Origin: Erwinia sorbitola | Lineage (GTDB): Bacteria; Pseudomonadota; Gammaproteobacteria; Enterobacterales; Enterobacteriaceae | Assembly: GCF_009738185.1 (NCBI RefSeq) | Contig: NZ_CP046509.1 | Location: 871,501-935,500 of the forward strand | Reading direction: 5' to 3' | DNA: 64,000 nucleotides | Shown: in pieces, positions 46,188-53,988 of the stretch | How the letters are laid out: each line of letters begins with the position of its first letter | Position numbering within the stretch: the stretch's first letter is position 1 | Notes under the pieces: model-generated | Seen by the model: only the letters and a program-made list of their open reading frames with translations | Told to the model about the DNA's origin: nothing | Database searches by the model: none | Program-made: the position numbers and the translations under genes

Positions 46188-47354
46188 ATGAAAGCAGGTT
46201 GGGCAAAATATCTGGTAGCCGGCACGCTGCTGGCGCTGCTGGCGCTGCTGGCGCTGCTGGCGGGGTGTTCGTCTAAGCCCACCGATCGTGGGCAGCAATA
46301 TAAGGATGGAAAACTGGATCAGCCGCTGGCGCTGGTAAATCAGCCTAATGCGAAAGGGCGTCCGGTCAACGGCAGAGACTTTGCCGATCAGGTTTCTCAA
46401 ATCCGTTCTACTTCTTCAGCTATGTATTCGCGTCAGTCCGGCACCTACAGTGCGATTGAAAGCTGGCTGATGGCCGGTGGCGATACGCGTCAGCTGCGCC
46501 AGTTCGGTCTGGATGCATACCAGATGGAAGGTGCCGATAATTATGGCAACGTGCAGTTTACTGGCTACTACACGCCGGTTATTCAGGCACGCTATACCCG
46601 TCAGGGTGAGTTCCAGTATCCTTTATACCGGATGCCACCGCGCGCTAAGGGCCGTAAGCTGCCAAGCCGTGCAGAAATCTACAGCGGTGCGCTGGATGAG
46701 CGCTTTATTGCGGGCTACAGCAATTCGCTGATGGATAACTTTATTATGGATGTGCAGGGCAGCGGATATGTTGATTATGGCGACGGTCGTCCGCTGACGT
46801 TCTTTGGCTACGGTGGCAAGAATGGTCATGCGTATCGCAGCATTGGTAAAGTGCTGATCGATCGTGGTGAAGTGAAGCGCGAAGATATGTCGATGCAGGC
46901 TATCCGCCACTGGGGTGAGACTCACAGCCCGGCCGAAGTGCGTGAACTGCTGGAGCAGAATCCCTCTTTCGTCTTCTTTAAGCCAGAGAGTTTTGCACCG
47001 GTGCGTGGTGCCAGTGCCGTGCCGCTGGTGGCAAAAGCTTCCGTTGCCGCTGACCGGGCGTTAATCCCACCGGGCACCGCGCTACTGGCGGAGGTTCCAC
47101 TGCTGGACAATAACGGCAAATTTACCGGAAAATATGAGATGCGTATGATGGTGTCGCTGGATGTTGGCGGTGCTATTAAAGGACAGCATTTCGATATCTA
47201 CCAGGGCATAGGCCCGGATGCCGGACATATGGCAGGCTGGTTTAACCATTATGGTCGCGTCTGGGTGCTGAAAAATGCCCCTGGTGCGGGTGCGCCGATC
47301 TTCTCTTCTGCTCAGAATAATACGTCTCAGAGTGGTTTACTGGTCAGCCGGTAA
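46188..47354 (+). CDS. mltA: Membrane-bound lytic murein transglycosylase A, MltA
   Basis: MltA is an outer-membrane lipoprotein that cleaves peptidoglycan glycan strands, leaving 1,6-anhydro ends. It has 388 residues against 365 in E. coli. Part of the difference is a lengthened hydrophobic signal core: four 9-bp repeats (46226-46261) encode LL-A triplets before the lipobox LLAGC. Ser follows Cys, consistent with outer-membrane sorting. From SSKPTDRGQQYKDGK onward the protein follows E. coli MltA closely, including YGNVQFTGYYTPVIQAR, the 3D-domain motif LDVGGAIKGQHFDIYQG and NHYGRVWVLK. The tail after APGAG is longer than in E. coli. The frame is open upstream, but ATG 46188 gives the proper signal peptide. 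Confidence 0.96.
   Translation: MKAGWAKYLVAGTLLALLALLALLAGCSSKPTDRGQQYKDGKLDQPLALVNQPNAKGRPVNGRDFADQVSQIRSTSSAMYSRQSGTYSAIESWLMAGGDTRQLRQFGLDAYQMEGADNYGNVQFTGYYTPVIQARYTRQGEFQYPLYRMPPRAKGRKLPSRAEIYSGALDERFIAGYSNSLMDNFIMDVQGSGYVDYGDGRPLTFFGYGGKNGHAYRSIGKVLIDRGEVKREDMSMQAIRHWGETHSPAEVRELLEQNPSFVFFKPESFAPVRGASAVPLVAKASVAADRALIPPGTALLAEVPLLDNNGKFTGKYEMRMMVSLDVGGAIKGQHFDIYQGIGPDAGHMAGWFNHYGRVWVLKNAPGAGAPIFSSAQNNTSQSGLLVSR
46226..46261 (+). repeat. Four 9-bp tandem repeats in the MltA signal peptide
   Basis: GCTGCTGGC is repeated four times without mismatch. The repeats code for the hydrophobic core LLALLALLALLA just before the lipobox. Confidence 0.95.
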
Positions 47355-47361
47355 GTCCCCG

Positions 47362-47383
47362 GCGGGCCGCATTGCCGGCCCGC
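47362..47383 (+). terminator. Hairpin after mltA
   Basis: A perfect 8-bp stem GCGGGCCG/CGGCCCGC with a 6-base loop lies 8 bases after the mltA stop. It is not followed by a T run, so its termination strength is doubtful. Confidence 0.45.
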
Positions 47384-47414
47384 TGTGTATATCGACGTTT
47401 TCGAGGAATAATAA

Positions 47415-48218
47415 ATGATGGTTCTTTCAGACGCCTGGCGGCAACGCTTTGGCGGAACGGCGCGCCTTTACGGTCAGTCAGCGCTTCAGCTGTTTGCCGA
47501 TGCGCATGTCTGCGTGGTGGGTATTGGCGGCGTCGGCTCGTGGGCGGCGGAAGCGCTGGTGCGAACCGGCATTGGCGCAATCACGCTAATTGATATGGAT
47601 GATGTCTGTGTCACGAACACCAATCGTCAGGTTCACGCGCTGAAAGAGAATGTTGGCCGGGCAAAAACCGAGGTAATGGCGGAACGTCTGCTGGCGATCA
47701 ATCCGGAGTGCCGGGTGACCTGCGTGGATGACTTTGTGACGCCGGAAAATACCGCCGAGCTGATTGGTAAGGATTTTAGCTATGTGATTGACGCGATCGA
47801 TAGCGTACGGCCTAAAGCGGCGCTGCTGGCGTGGTGTCGGCGTAATAAAGTGCCGCTGGTAACGACCGGGGGAGCGGGCGGTCAGATTGATCCAACTCAG
47901 ATCCAGGTGGCGGATCTGGCTAAGACTATTCAGGATCCGCTGGCGGCAAAACTGCGTGAGCGGCTAAAAGGCGATTTCAATATCGTTAAAAACAGCAAAG
48001 GGAAGCTGGGTATCGACTGCGTGTTTTCCACTGAAGCGCTGATGTATCCGCAGCCGGACGGATCGGTATGTGCATCGCGCAGCACCGCTGAAGGGCCGAA
48101 GCGTATGGACTGCGCAGCGGGTTTCGGCGCGGCGACGATGGTTACCGCAACGTTTGGTTTTGTCGCGGTCTCGCACGCACTGAAGAAAATGATGGCGAAA
48201 GCAGCGCGTCAGCAGTGA
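47415..48218 (+). CDS. tcdA: tRNA threonylcarbamoyladenosine dehydratase TcdA (CsdL/YgdL)
   Basis: TcdA is an E1-like ATP-dependent enzyme that dehydrates t6A at tRNA position 37 to the cyclic form ct6A. The 267-residue product has the nucleotide-binding motif VVGIGGVGSWAAEAL near residue 33 and the adenylation-domain stretch IDMDDVCVTNTNRQ. A C-terminal hydrophobic patch (TMVTATFGFVAVSHAL) is also typical. The family has been tied to the CsdA-CsdE sulfur system, whose genes lie convergently just downstream. ATG 47418 is an alternative start one codon later. Confidence 0.95.
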   Translation: MMVLSDAWRQRFGGTARLYGQSALQLFADAHVCVVGIGGVGSWAAEALVRTGIGAITLIDMDDVCVTNTNRQVHALKENVGRAKTEVMAERLLAINPECRVTCVDDFVTPENTAELIGKDFSYVIDAIDSVRPKAALLAWCRRNKVPLVTTGGAGGQIDPTQIQVADLAKTIQDPLAAKLRERLKGDFNIVKNSKGKLGIDCVFSTEALMYPQPDGSVCASRSTAEGPKRMDCAAGFGAATMVTATFGFVAVSHALKKMMAKAARQQ

Positions 48219-48248
48219 TTGCGCTGATATCGCGGGTGGGGCTGACAC

Positions 48249-48695
48249 TCACCCGTGACTGGCTGCGGCGCGCTTCACTGCATCGGCCATAGCCTGCAAT
48301 CCGGCGCTGCGTGAGGCACTGAGCTGCTCTTTTAAGCCCAGTTGGGCAAATAACGCCAGTGGATCGTCCTGCTGTAACTGTAACGTTGTTTTGCCCTCCA
48401 CCGTTGTCAGCAGCACCGCCAGCAACCCACGCACAATACGTCCTTCACTGTCACCATAGAAATGCAGCCGTCCGTCATCTGTTTTCTGCCAGCCCAGCCA
48501 GACGCGGTTCTCACATCCGGCCAGCTCAATGTCGCTACTTTTTAACTCATCAGGCAGGGCGGGTAGCTGCTTGCCCAACAGGATCAGCTGGCGATAACGC
48601 TCCTCCCACTGTCGGAAGCTGGAAAACTGCGTCAGCAGCGACTCCGGGGTAATCTTTGTCCCAAACGGGTGCGGGGCTATCAGGGTTAAACTCAT
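48249..48695 (-). CDS. csdE: Sulfur acceptor protein CsdE
   Basis: CsdE is a SufE-like protein that takes persulfide sulfur from the cysteine desulfurase CsdA. The 148-residue product carries the acceptor cysteine at Cys61 (IELAGCENRVWLGW), the same number as in E. coli. A SRSAGLQAM segment lies near the C-terminus. It starts 2 bases after the csdA stop, so the two are one operon. The partner enzyme upstream and TcdA facing it make up the CSD module. Confidence 0.95.
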   Translation of the reverse strand: MSLTLIAPHPFGTKITPESLLTQFSSFRQWEERYRQLILLGKQLPALPDELKSSDIELAGCENRVWLGWQKTDDGRLHFYGDSEGRIVRGLLAVLLTTVEGKTTLQLQQDDPLALFAQLGLKEQLSASRSAGLQAMADAVKRAAASHG

Positions 48696-48697
48696 GG

Positions 48698-49903
48698 TCA
48701 GTCTGCCAGTAACGTCAGTGCTGTGGTCATGGCCGCGACCAGCGCGTCCACATCTTCACGGGTGTTGTAGGGAGCGAAGGAGGCGCGCAACGTGCCGCTG
48801 ACGCCCAGGGCTGCCAGCAGCGGCTGGGCGCAGTGCTGACCGGCGCGTACAGCAATGCCGCTTTCAGCCAGTAGCATCACTACATCGCTATGATGAATGC
48901 CTGCAATATCAAAGGCCAGCAGGCTGGAGTTGCTGGCACGATAGCTGCGAAAACCAGGCAGGGCTGACAGGCGCGCCTCCGCCTGGGTGGCAAGCTCACA
49001 GCTCCAGCGTTCAGCGGCAGCAATATCTATGTCGTTTAGCCAATCCAGTGCAGCGCTCAGACCGATTACACCGGCAACGTTGGGCGTTCCGGCTTCGAAA
49101 CACCAGGGAACCGGCTGCGGAGTAAATCCGTCAAAGGTTACGCTGCTGATCATCTTGCCTCCGCCCTGCCAGGGCACCATTTCCGCCAGCAGACAGGCTT
49201 TGCCATACAGCGCGCCAATGCCCATCGGGCCGTAGAGTTTGTGAGCCGAAAAAGCATAGAAATCAATATCGAGCGTCTGCACATCCGGCGGGCAGTGAAC
49301 CACACCCTGGGCACCATCAACCATCACCTTTGCGCCACAGCCATGCGCCAGGCTGATTACCTGTTGCAGGTCGGGGCAACCGCCGGTGACGTTGGACATC
49401 TGCCCTACGGCGACAAGGCGCGTGCGGGCATTTAATAGTGCAGGCAGTTGCCCGATATCCGGCAGGCGATCGTCGCCAACAGGCCACTTAACAACGCGTG
49501 CGCCGGTCTGTTCTGCCACCATCAGCCACGGCACCAGGTTTGCGTGGTGCTCCGCTTCACTGACGACAATCTCATCTCCCGCTTGCAGGCGCGGGCGCAG
49601 CCAGCTTTGTGCCACCAGGTTGATCGCTTCTGTGGTGCCTTTAGTCCAGACAATGCTGTGGCTGTCTGCGGCGTTAAGCAGCTGCGCTACCTGGCTGCGG
49701 GCCTGCTCGTAGCGCTCGGTCAGACGCTGTGCGGCGGCAAACTGGCTGCGGTGCACCGTTCCGGCACTCAGACGATAGAACTGCTCCGTCGCGCTGATAA
49801 CCGCCAGCGGTTTTAGTGCAGTGGCGGCGCTATCGAGATAGCAGGTAGCATCATTAAGAGCGGGAAACTGCTGGCGAAACTGCTGCGGATTAAATGACGT
49901 CAT
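48698..49903 (-). CDS. csdA: Cysteine desulfurase CsdA
   Basis: CsdA is a PLP enzyme that removes sulfur from cysteine (and selenium or sulfinate from related amino acids), forming a persulfide passed to CsdE. The 401 residues equal the E. coli length. The PLP lysine lies in FSAHKLYGPMGIGALYG, the His that stacks on PLP in EAEHHANLVPW, and the catalytic Cys in VRAGQHCAQPLL near residue 358. It is the first gene of the csdA-csdE operon. The 218 bases to ygdI hold the divergent promoters, which I did not resolve. Confidence 0.96.
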   Translation of the reverse strand: MTSFNPQQFRQQFPALNDATCYLDSAATALKPLAVISATEQFYRLSAGTVHRSQFAAAQRLTERYEQARSQVAQLLNAADSHSIVWTKGTTEAINLVAQSWLRPRLQAGDEIVVSEAEHHANLVPWLMVAEQTGARVVKWPVGDDRLPDIGQLPALLNARTRLVAVGQMSNVTGGCPDLQQVISLAHGCGAKVMVDGAQGVVHCPPDVQTLDIDFYAFSAHKLYGPMGIGALYGKACLLAEMVPWQGGGKMISSVTFDGFTPQPVPWCFEAGTPNVAGVIGLSAALDWLNDIDIAAAERWSCELATQAEARLSALPGFRSYRASNSSLLAFDIAGIHHSDVVMLLAESGIAVRAGQHCAQPLLAALGVSGTLRASFAPYNTREDVDALVAAMTTALTLLAD

Positions 49904-50121
49904 ACTTTATGCACTTTCCTCTGGGGGCGTGTCTTTTTAGGGCCAGTCTGAAATGATTGTCGTTTTATGGCAAAGCTGAAAAAGCGCGTTATGCTGGATT
50001 ATGACTGTTTTTAGTGTTTACCCGCAAATAGAAGCGCTGTCATTGCAGGCAATTTAATCGTTTTTCGCCGTAATTTTGACAGCTCATCGGGTACTTTCTC
50101 TCTCAGACTGGAGATATAAAA

Positions 50122-50346
50122 ATGAAAAAATTAGCTGCTGTAATTGCCGCCTGTGCCATGACGTTTACGCTGGCTGCCTGTTCAAGTAACTATGTGATGC
50201 ATACCAATGATGGCCGGACTATCGTTGCCGACGGCAAGCCTATGGTAGACGATGAAACCGGGATGATCAGCTATAAAGATGCCAATGGCACCGAACAGCA
50301 GATTAACCGTTCTGATGTTAAAGAGATGGTTGAGTCAGGACAGTAA
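50122..50346 (+). CDS. ygdI: Small YgdI/YgdR-family lipoprotein (YgdI)
   Basis: This 74-residue predicted lipoprotein of unknown function has a signal peptide ending in LAAC and the motif SSNYVMHTNDGRTIVADGKP. It closely matches E. coli YgdI in sequence and position (between csdA and gcvB). The C-terminal half KDANGTEQQINRSDVKEM is also conserved. It is a paralogue of the protein at 20952-21167. Transcription ends at a hairpin shared with the convergent sRNA gene gcvB. Confidence 0.94.
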   Translation: MKKLAAVIAACAMTFTLAACSSNYVMHTNDGRTIVADGKPMVDDETGMISYKDANGTEQQINRSDVKEMVESGQ

Positions 50347-50355
50347 ATCGCAGGT

Positions 50356-50563
50356 AAAAAAAAGCACCGCCTTTGGCGGTGCTATTAAAAATCAATATGG
50401 ACAGACAGGGTAAATCTACAGGAATAAAAGGTAGCCAGGCTACCAGACCTGAAAATCGTCAGGTCAATTGCAAACACAACATCACGACACAAGCCAAAAG
50501 CCCCTCAAAATTCCGCGAGTTAACACCAAATTTTAAGACACTTTTCGTTCCGGCTCAGGAAGT
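50356..50563 (-). ncRNA. gcvB: GcvB small regulatory RNA
   Basis: GcvB is an Hfq-dependent sRNA that represses many amino-acid and peptide transporter mRNAs. Read on the minus strand, the 5' end ACTTCCTGAGCCGGAACG is the same as E. coli GcvB as I recall it. The GU-rich R1 seed region (GTGATGTTGTGTTTGCAATT) and the CTGTCTGTCCATA segment are also recognisable. The 3' end is a 9-bp hairpin (50363-50383) with a long T run. The length of about 208 bases is near the E. coli value. R1 is somewhat shorter here: one TGTTGTG repeat unit appears to be missing. It lies between ygdI and the divergent activator gene gcvA, as in other enterobacteria. The region 50384-50691 holds nothing else but this RNA and the two promoters. 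Confidence 0.96.
50363..50383. terminator. Shared bidirectional terminator of ygdI and gcvB
   Basis: A perfect 9-bp stem AGCACCGCC/GGCGGTGCT has a 3-base loop. The minus-strand side has eight T residues for GcvB. The plus-strand side ends ATTAAAA, so termination of ygdI there is less certain. Confidence 0.9.
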
Positions 50564-50569
50564 GCCGCA

Positions 50570-50598
50570 ACTATAGGTATTTGCTGGTAGTTCCTCAA
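50570..50598 (-). promoter_or_regulatory. gcvB promoter
   Basis: On the minus strand: -35 TTGAGG (50593-50598), a 17-bp spacer and -10 TATAGT (50570-50575). The -10 ends 6 bases before the predicted RNA start at 50563. GcvA is expected to bind just upstream, in the shared region with its own promoter. Confidence 0.82.
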
Positions 50599-50607
50599 CG
50601 GACAATT

Positions 50608-50613
50608 TATAAT
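50608..50613 (+). promoter_or_regulatory. gcvA -10 element
   Basis: A perfect TATAAT lies 79 bases before the gcvA ATG. There is no clear -35 at the right distance, which fits an autoregulated LysR-type gene. It sits back to back with the gcvB promoter. Confidence 0.55.
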
Positions 50614-50691
50614 GCCTCGGATAAAAAAAACTAATACGTAACTCTGTGTGACAGAGCGACGCCTTGCCGCGATGAAAAGTACCCATCAACC

Positions 50692-51609
50692 ATGTCTAAA
50701 CGTTTACCACCTTTGAATGCGCTGCGGGTTTTTGACGCTGCTGCTCGTCATCTCAGTTTTACCAAAGCCGCAGAAGAGCTGTTTGTGACTCAGGCTGCCG
50801 TCAGCCATCAAATCAAGTCACTGGAGGATTTTCTCGGCCTGAAGCTGTTTCGTCGCCGTAATCGATCGCTACTTTTGACCGAGGAGGGACAGAGCTATTA
50901 TCTGGATATTAAAGAGATTTTTACCTCCCTGAATGATGCCACGCGCAAGTTGCAGGCGCGCAGTGCAAAAGGGGCACTGACTGTCAGTTTACTGCCGAGT
51001 TTTGCCATTCAGTGGCTGGTGCCAAGGCTGACCAGCTTTAACTCAGCTTATCCGGGAATCGATGTTCGCATCCAGGCTGTTGACCGTGATGAAGAGAAAC
51101 TGGCCGATGATGTGGATGTGGCGATTTTCTACGGACGCGGCAACTGGCCGGGCTTGCGAGTGGAAAAGTTGTATGCGGAATATCTGCTGCCCGTTTGTTC
51201 GCCGCTGCTGCTAACCGGCGAACGTCCGCTGACGTCGCCTGCGGCTCTGGTGAACCATACCCTGCTGCATGATGCTTCACGCCGTGACTGGCAGGCTTAT
51301 ACTCGCCAGCTGGGGCTGAATAGCATCAATGTGCAGCAGGGGCCGATTTTCAGCCACAGTGCGATGGTGCTTCAGGCGGCCATTCACGGCCAGGGTGTTG
51401 CGCTGGCAAATAACGTGATGGCGCAGAGTGAGATCGAAGCTGGCAGGTTGGTTTGCCCGTTTAATGATGTATTAGTCAGTAAAAATGCTTTTTATCTGGT
51501 TTGTCATGACAGTCAGGCAGAACTGGGTAAAATAGCGGCCTTTCGTCAATGGATCCTGGCAAAAGCGGCCAGTGAACAAGAAAAATTTCGCTTTCGCTAC
51601 GAGCATTGA
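50692..51609 (+). CDS. gcvA: LysR-type regulator GcvA
   Basis: GcvA activates the glycine cleavage operon gcvTHP when glycine is plentiful and also activates gcvB. The 305 residues equal E. coli GcvA. The N-terminal winged helix-turn-helix is clear (LNALRVFDAAARHLSFTKAAEELFVTQAAVSHQIKSLE split over residues 8-45), and the C-terminal two-lobed effector domain follows. The divergent gcvB gene 128 bases away confirms the assignment. ygdD follows after 78 bases. Confidence 0.97.
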   Translation: MSKRLPPLNALRVFDAAARHLSFTKAAEELFVTQAAVSHQIKSLEDFLGLKLFRRRNRSLLLTEEGQSYYLDIKEIFTSLNDATRKLQARSAKGALTVSLLPSFAIQWLVPRLTSFNSAYPGIDVRIQAVDRDEEKLADDVDVAIFYGRGNWPGLRVEKLYAEYLLPVCSPLLLTGERPLTSPAALVNHTLLHDASRRDWQAYTRQLGLNSINVQQGPIFSHSAMVLQAAIHGQGVALANNVMAQSEIEAGRLVCPFNDVLVSKNAFYLVCHDSQAELGKIAAFRQWILAKAASEQEKFRFRYEH

Positions 51610-51687
51610 TCGAACCACACTCGCCGCCATGCGCGAGTATGAACTGGCGGCAGGGGCATAAACCCTGCCCGGATAGAGGATAGAGTC

Positions 51688-52083
51688 ATGTCCAGTCGTG
51701 CAATGCTGATTTTCTCCGCCATCAGTGGATTTTTCTACGTGGTGCTGGGGGCATTTGGTGCCCACGTATTAAGCAAGACGCTGGGAAGCGCAGAGATAGC
51801 CTGGATGAAAACCGGGCTGGAGTACCAGGCGTTTCACACCCTGGCGATACTGGGTTTGGCGGCAGCGATGCTGCGCCGGGCCAATATCTGGTTTTACTGG
51901 AGCAGCGCATTTTTAGCGTTGGGAACCGTATTGTTCAGCGGCAGTCTTTATTGTCTGGCGCTGTCACACCTGAAACTCTGGGTGTATATCACTCCAATTG
52001 GCGGCACCTGCTTCCTGATTGGTTGGATTTTGATGTTGGTTGGCGCGCTGCGTCTGAAAAAAAGGGCAGAACGCCATGAATAA
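51688..52083 (+). CDS. ygdD: DUF423 inner-membrane protein YgdD
   Basis: This small integral membrane protein of unknown function has 131 residues with four predicted membrane segments, for example MLIFSAISGFFYVVLGAFGAHVL at the start and YITPIGGTCFLIGWILMLVGAL at the end. It carries the family motif GAFGAHVL. A GAGGATAGAG ribosome-binding region precedes the ATG. It overlaps rlmM by 8 bases, and the gcvA-ygdD-rlmM order is the same as in E. coli. Confidence 0.93.
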   Translation: MSSRAMLIFSAISGFFYVVLGAFGAHVLSKTLGSAEIAWMKTGLEYQAFHTLAILGLAAAMLRRANIWFYWSSAFLALGTVLFSGSLYCLALSHLKLWVYITPIGGTCFLIGWILMLVGALRLKKRAERHE

Positions 52084-53176
52084 GATTTTACTGTATTGCC
52101 GTCAGGGTTTTGAAAAAGAGTGTGCGGCTGAAATTACCGCCAAAGCCGCAGAGCGTGAGGTGTATGGCTTCGCCAGGGTCAAAGATGACTCCGCGTATGT
52201 GCTGTTTGAGTGCTATCAGCAGGGTGAGGCGGAAAAGCTGCTAAATGAACTGCCTTTCAGCGAGCTGATTTTCTCCCGTCAGATGATTGTTGTTGGTGAG
52301 CTGCTGCGCGACCTGCCAACTGAAGACCGCATCTCGCCAGTGGCGGGTATGCTGACCGGAGTGGTTGAGAAGGGCGGCGATCTGCGGGTTGAAGTTCCAG
52401 ATACTAATGCCAGTAAAGAGCTGCTGAAATTCTGCCGCAAGTTCACCGTGCCGCTGCGTGCCAGCCTGCGCAAAGCAGGTATTCTGCTTAATTATGAGAG
52501 CAATAAGCGCCCGGTGGTGCACGTGTTCTTTATTGCTTCCGGCTGCTGCTATGTTGGGTATTCCCTGCCGCATAATAACTCAGCGCTGTTTATGGGGATC
52601 CCGCGTCTTAAGTTTCCTTCTGATGCACCAAGCCGTTCCACGCTCAAGCTGGAGGAAGCTTTCCACGTGTTTATTCCTGCCGATGAGTGGGATGAGCGCC
52701 TGGCCAGCGGGATGTGGGCGGTGGATCTGGGTGCCTGCCCTGGCGGCTGGACTTACCAGCTGGTACAGCGCAGCATGATGGTCAACGCCGTCGATAACGG
52801 GCCAATGGCTCCGAGCCTGATGGATACCGGACAGGTATTCCACCAGCGTGAGGATGGTTTCAAATATCGCCCGACGCGCAGCAATAACTATTGGGTTGTT
52901 TGCGATATGGTAGAAAAACCGGTGCGTGTGGCAAATCTGATGGCCGACTGGCTGGTAAATGGCTGGTGCCGTGAAGCGATCTTTAACCTTAAGCTGCCGA
53001 TGAAAAAGCGCTACGAAGAGGTGTCGCAGAACCTGGCGATGATCGATGAAAAGCTAAAAGAGAACGGTATTAATGCGCAGATTCAGGCGCGTCAGCTTTA
53101 TCACGACCGCGAAGAGGTGACGGTGCATATTCGCCGTATCTGGAGTGCGGCTCCTGGCCGTCGCGACGAAAGATAA
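52076..53176 (+). CDS. rlmM: 23S rRNA C2498 2'-O-ribose methyltransferase RlmM
   Basis: RlmM uses S-adenosylmethionine to methylate the 2'-O of C2498 in 23S rRNA before subunit assembly. The 366 residues equal E. coli RlmM. A THUMP-like N-terminal part is followed by a Rossmann methyltransferase domain with the SAM motif WAVDLGACPGGWTYQL near residue 218. Lysines and acids around FNLKLPMKKRYEEV complete the active site. It overlaps ygdD by 8 bases and ends convergently against xni. Confidence 0.96.
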   Translation: MNKILLYCRQGFEKECAAEITAKAAEREVYGFARVKDDSAYVLFECYQQGEAEKLLNELPFSELIFSRQMIVVGELLRDLPTEDRISPVAGMLTGVVEKGGDLRVEVPDTNASKELLKFCRKFTVPLRASLRKAGILLNYESNKRPVVHVFFIASGCCYVGYSLPHNNSALFMGIPRLKFPSDAPSRSTLKLEEAFHVFIPADEWDERLASGMWAVDLGACPGGWTYQLVQRSMMVNAVDNGPMAPSLMDTGQVFHQREDGFKYRPTRSNNYWVVCDMVEKPVRVANLMADWLVNGWCREAIFNLKLPMKKRYEEVSQNLAMIDEKLKENGINAQIQARQLYHDREEVTVHIRRIWSAAPGRRDER

Positions 53177-53182
53177 TCTTTT

Positions 53183-53210
53183 GTAGGGGGCGGGTATGCC
53201 CGTCCCCTAC
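53183..53210. terminator. Long hairpin between convergent rlmM and xni
   Basis: A 12-bp stem (53183-53194 with 53199-53210, one G-U pair, loop TATG) overlaps the xni stop codon. It lacks a T run on either side but is positioned to end both transcripts or protect their 3' ends. Confidence 0.6.
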
Positions 53211-53956
53211 GGTAAACGAAGATCCTTCAGATTTCCTTCCAGCACCAGATCCGTTTTAAGCGTTGCTACCTGTCGGCAAATTTCCGCTAACGGCTGATGT
53301 TCGGCCAGTTTTTTTCGCCATTTCTCCGGAACCTGATCCAGCTGCTGATAGAGCTGCTCCAGGCTGCCAAACTGCTGTAATAACTGACTTGCACTTTTCG
53401 CACCAATCCCCGGTACGCCCGGTATTTTGCTGCTGCTGATACCCGCCAGCCCCCAGTAATCGGTCAGCTGCGCCGGAGATACGCCAAATTCAGCGGCAAT
53501 AAAGGGCACATCCAGCCAGCGTTTCTGAAAGTAATCACGAATCTGGATAGTTGGCGCCAGCAGCTGGCAGTAGCCTTTATCGGTGGACACAATCGTTGCC
53601 TGATAGCCTGCGGAAGCCACTTTGCAGGCTAATGTTGCCGCCAGATCGTCGGCTTCATCGCCTTTAGAGTGCCAGCTGGTTACGCCAATGCTGGCAAACG
53701 CCGCCCGCAGTAACGGCATCTCTTCGCGCAGATTATCCGGCATCGGTGAGCGCCCGGCCTTGTAATCCGGTAACAGCTGATGCCGCCAGCTCTCGCTGCG
53801 ATCGTCATCATCAAATACGGCGACGGCGTGAGTCGGGCGGGTGTGTAGCAACAGCTGTTGCAGGGCATTCAGACAGGTTTCCTGACAGGGGGAACCCTGC
53901 ACCGCGTGAATGCGCCGAATCAGATTCAGCGCATCGATAATTAACAGATGTATCAT
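53207..53956 (-). CDS. xni: Flap endonuclease Xni (exonuclease IX, YgdG)
   Basis: Xni is a flap endonuclease related to the 5' nuclease domain of DNA polymerase I. The 249-residue product has the acidic metal-site motifs LLIIDALNLIRR, VAVFDDDDRSESWR, GDEADDLAATLA and VSTDKGYCQL, and the helix-hairpin-helix IPGVPGIGAKSASQLL. The K-12 neighbours sda and fuc are absent, so it lies directly next to rlmM and ppnN. It is 32 bases downstream of ppnN on the same strand. Confidence 0.95.
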   Translation of the reverse strand: MIHLLIIDALNLIRRIHAVQGSPCQETCLNALQQLLLHTRPTHAVAVFDDDDRSESWRHQLLPDYKAGRSPMPDNLREEMPLLRAAFASIGVTSWHSKGDEADDLAATLACKVASAGYQATIVSTDKGYCQLLAPTIQIRDYFQKRWLDVPFIAAEFGVSPAQLTDYWGLAGISSSKIPGVPGIGAKSASQLLQQFGSLEQLYQQLDQVPEKWRKKLAEHQPLAEICRQVATLKTDLVLEGNLKDLRLP

Positions 53957-53968
53957 CAGATAACCCTG

Positions 53969-53986
53969 AGCGGCCCGCAGGCCGCT
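53969..53986 (+). terminator. Plus-oriented hairpin between ppnN and xni
   Basis: A 7-bp stem AGCGGCC/GGCCGCT with a 4-base loop is followed on the plus strand by CTTTATTT. Both flanking genes are on the minus strand, where no T run follows, so it may act as a processing or attenuation hairpin rather than a terminator. Confidence 0.4.
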
Positions 53987-53988
53987 CT

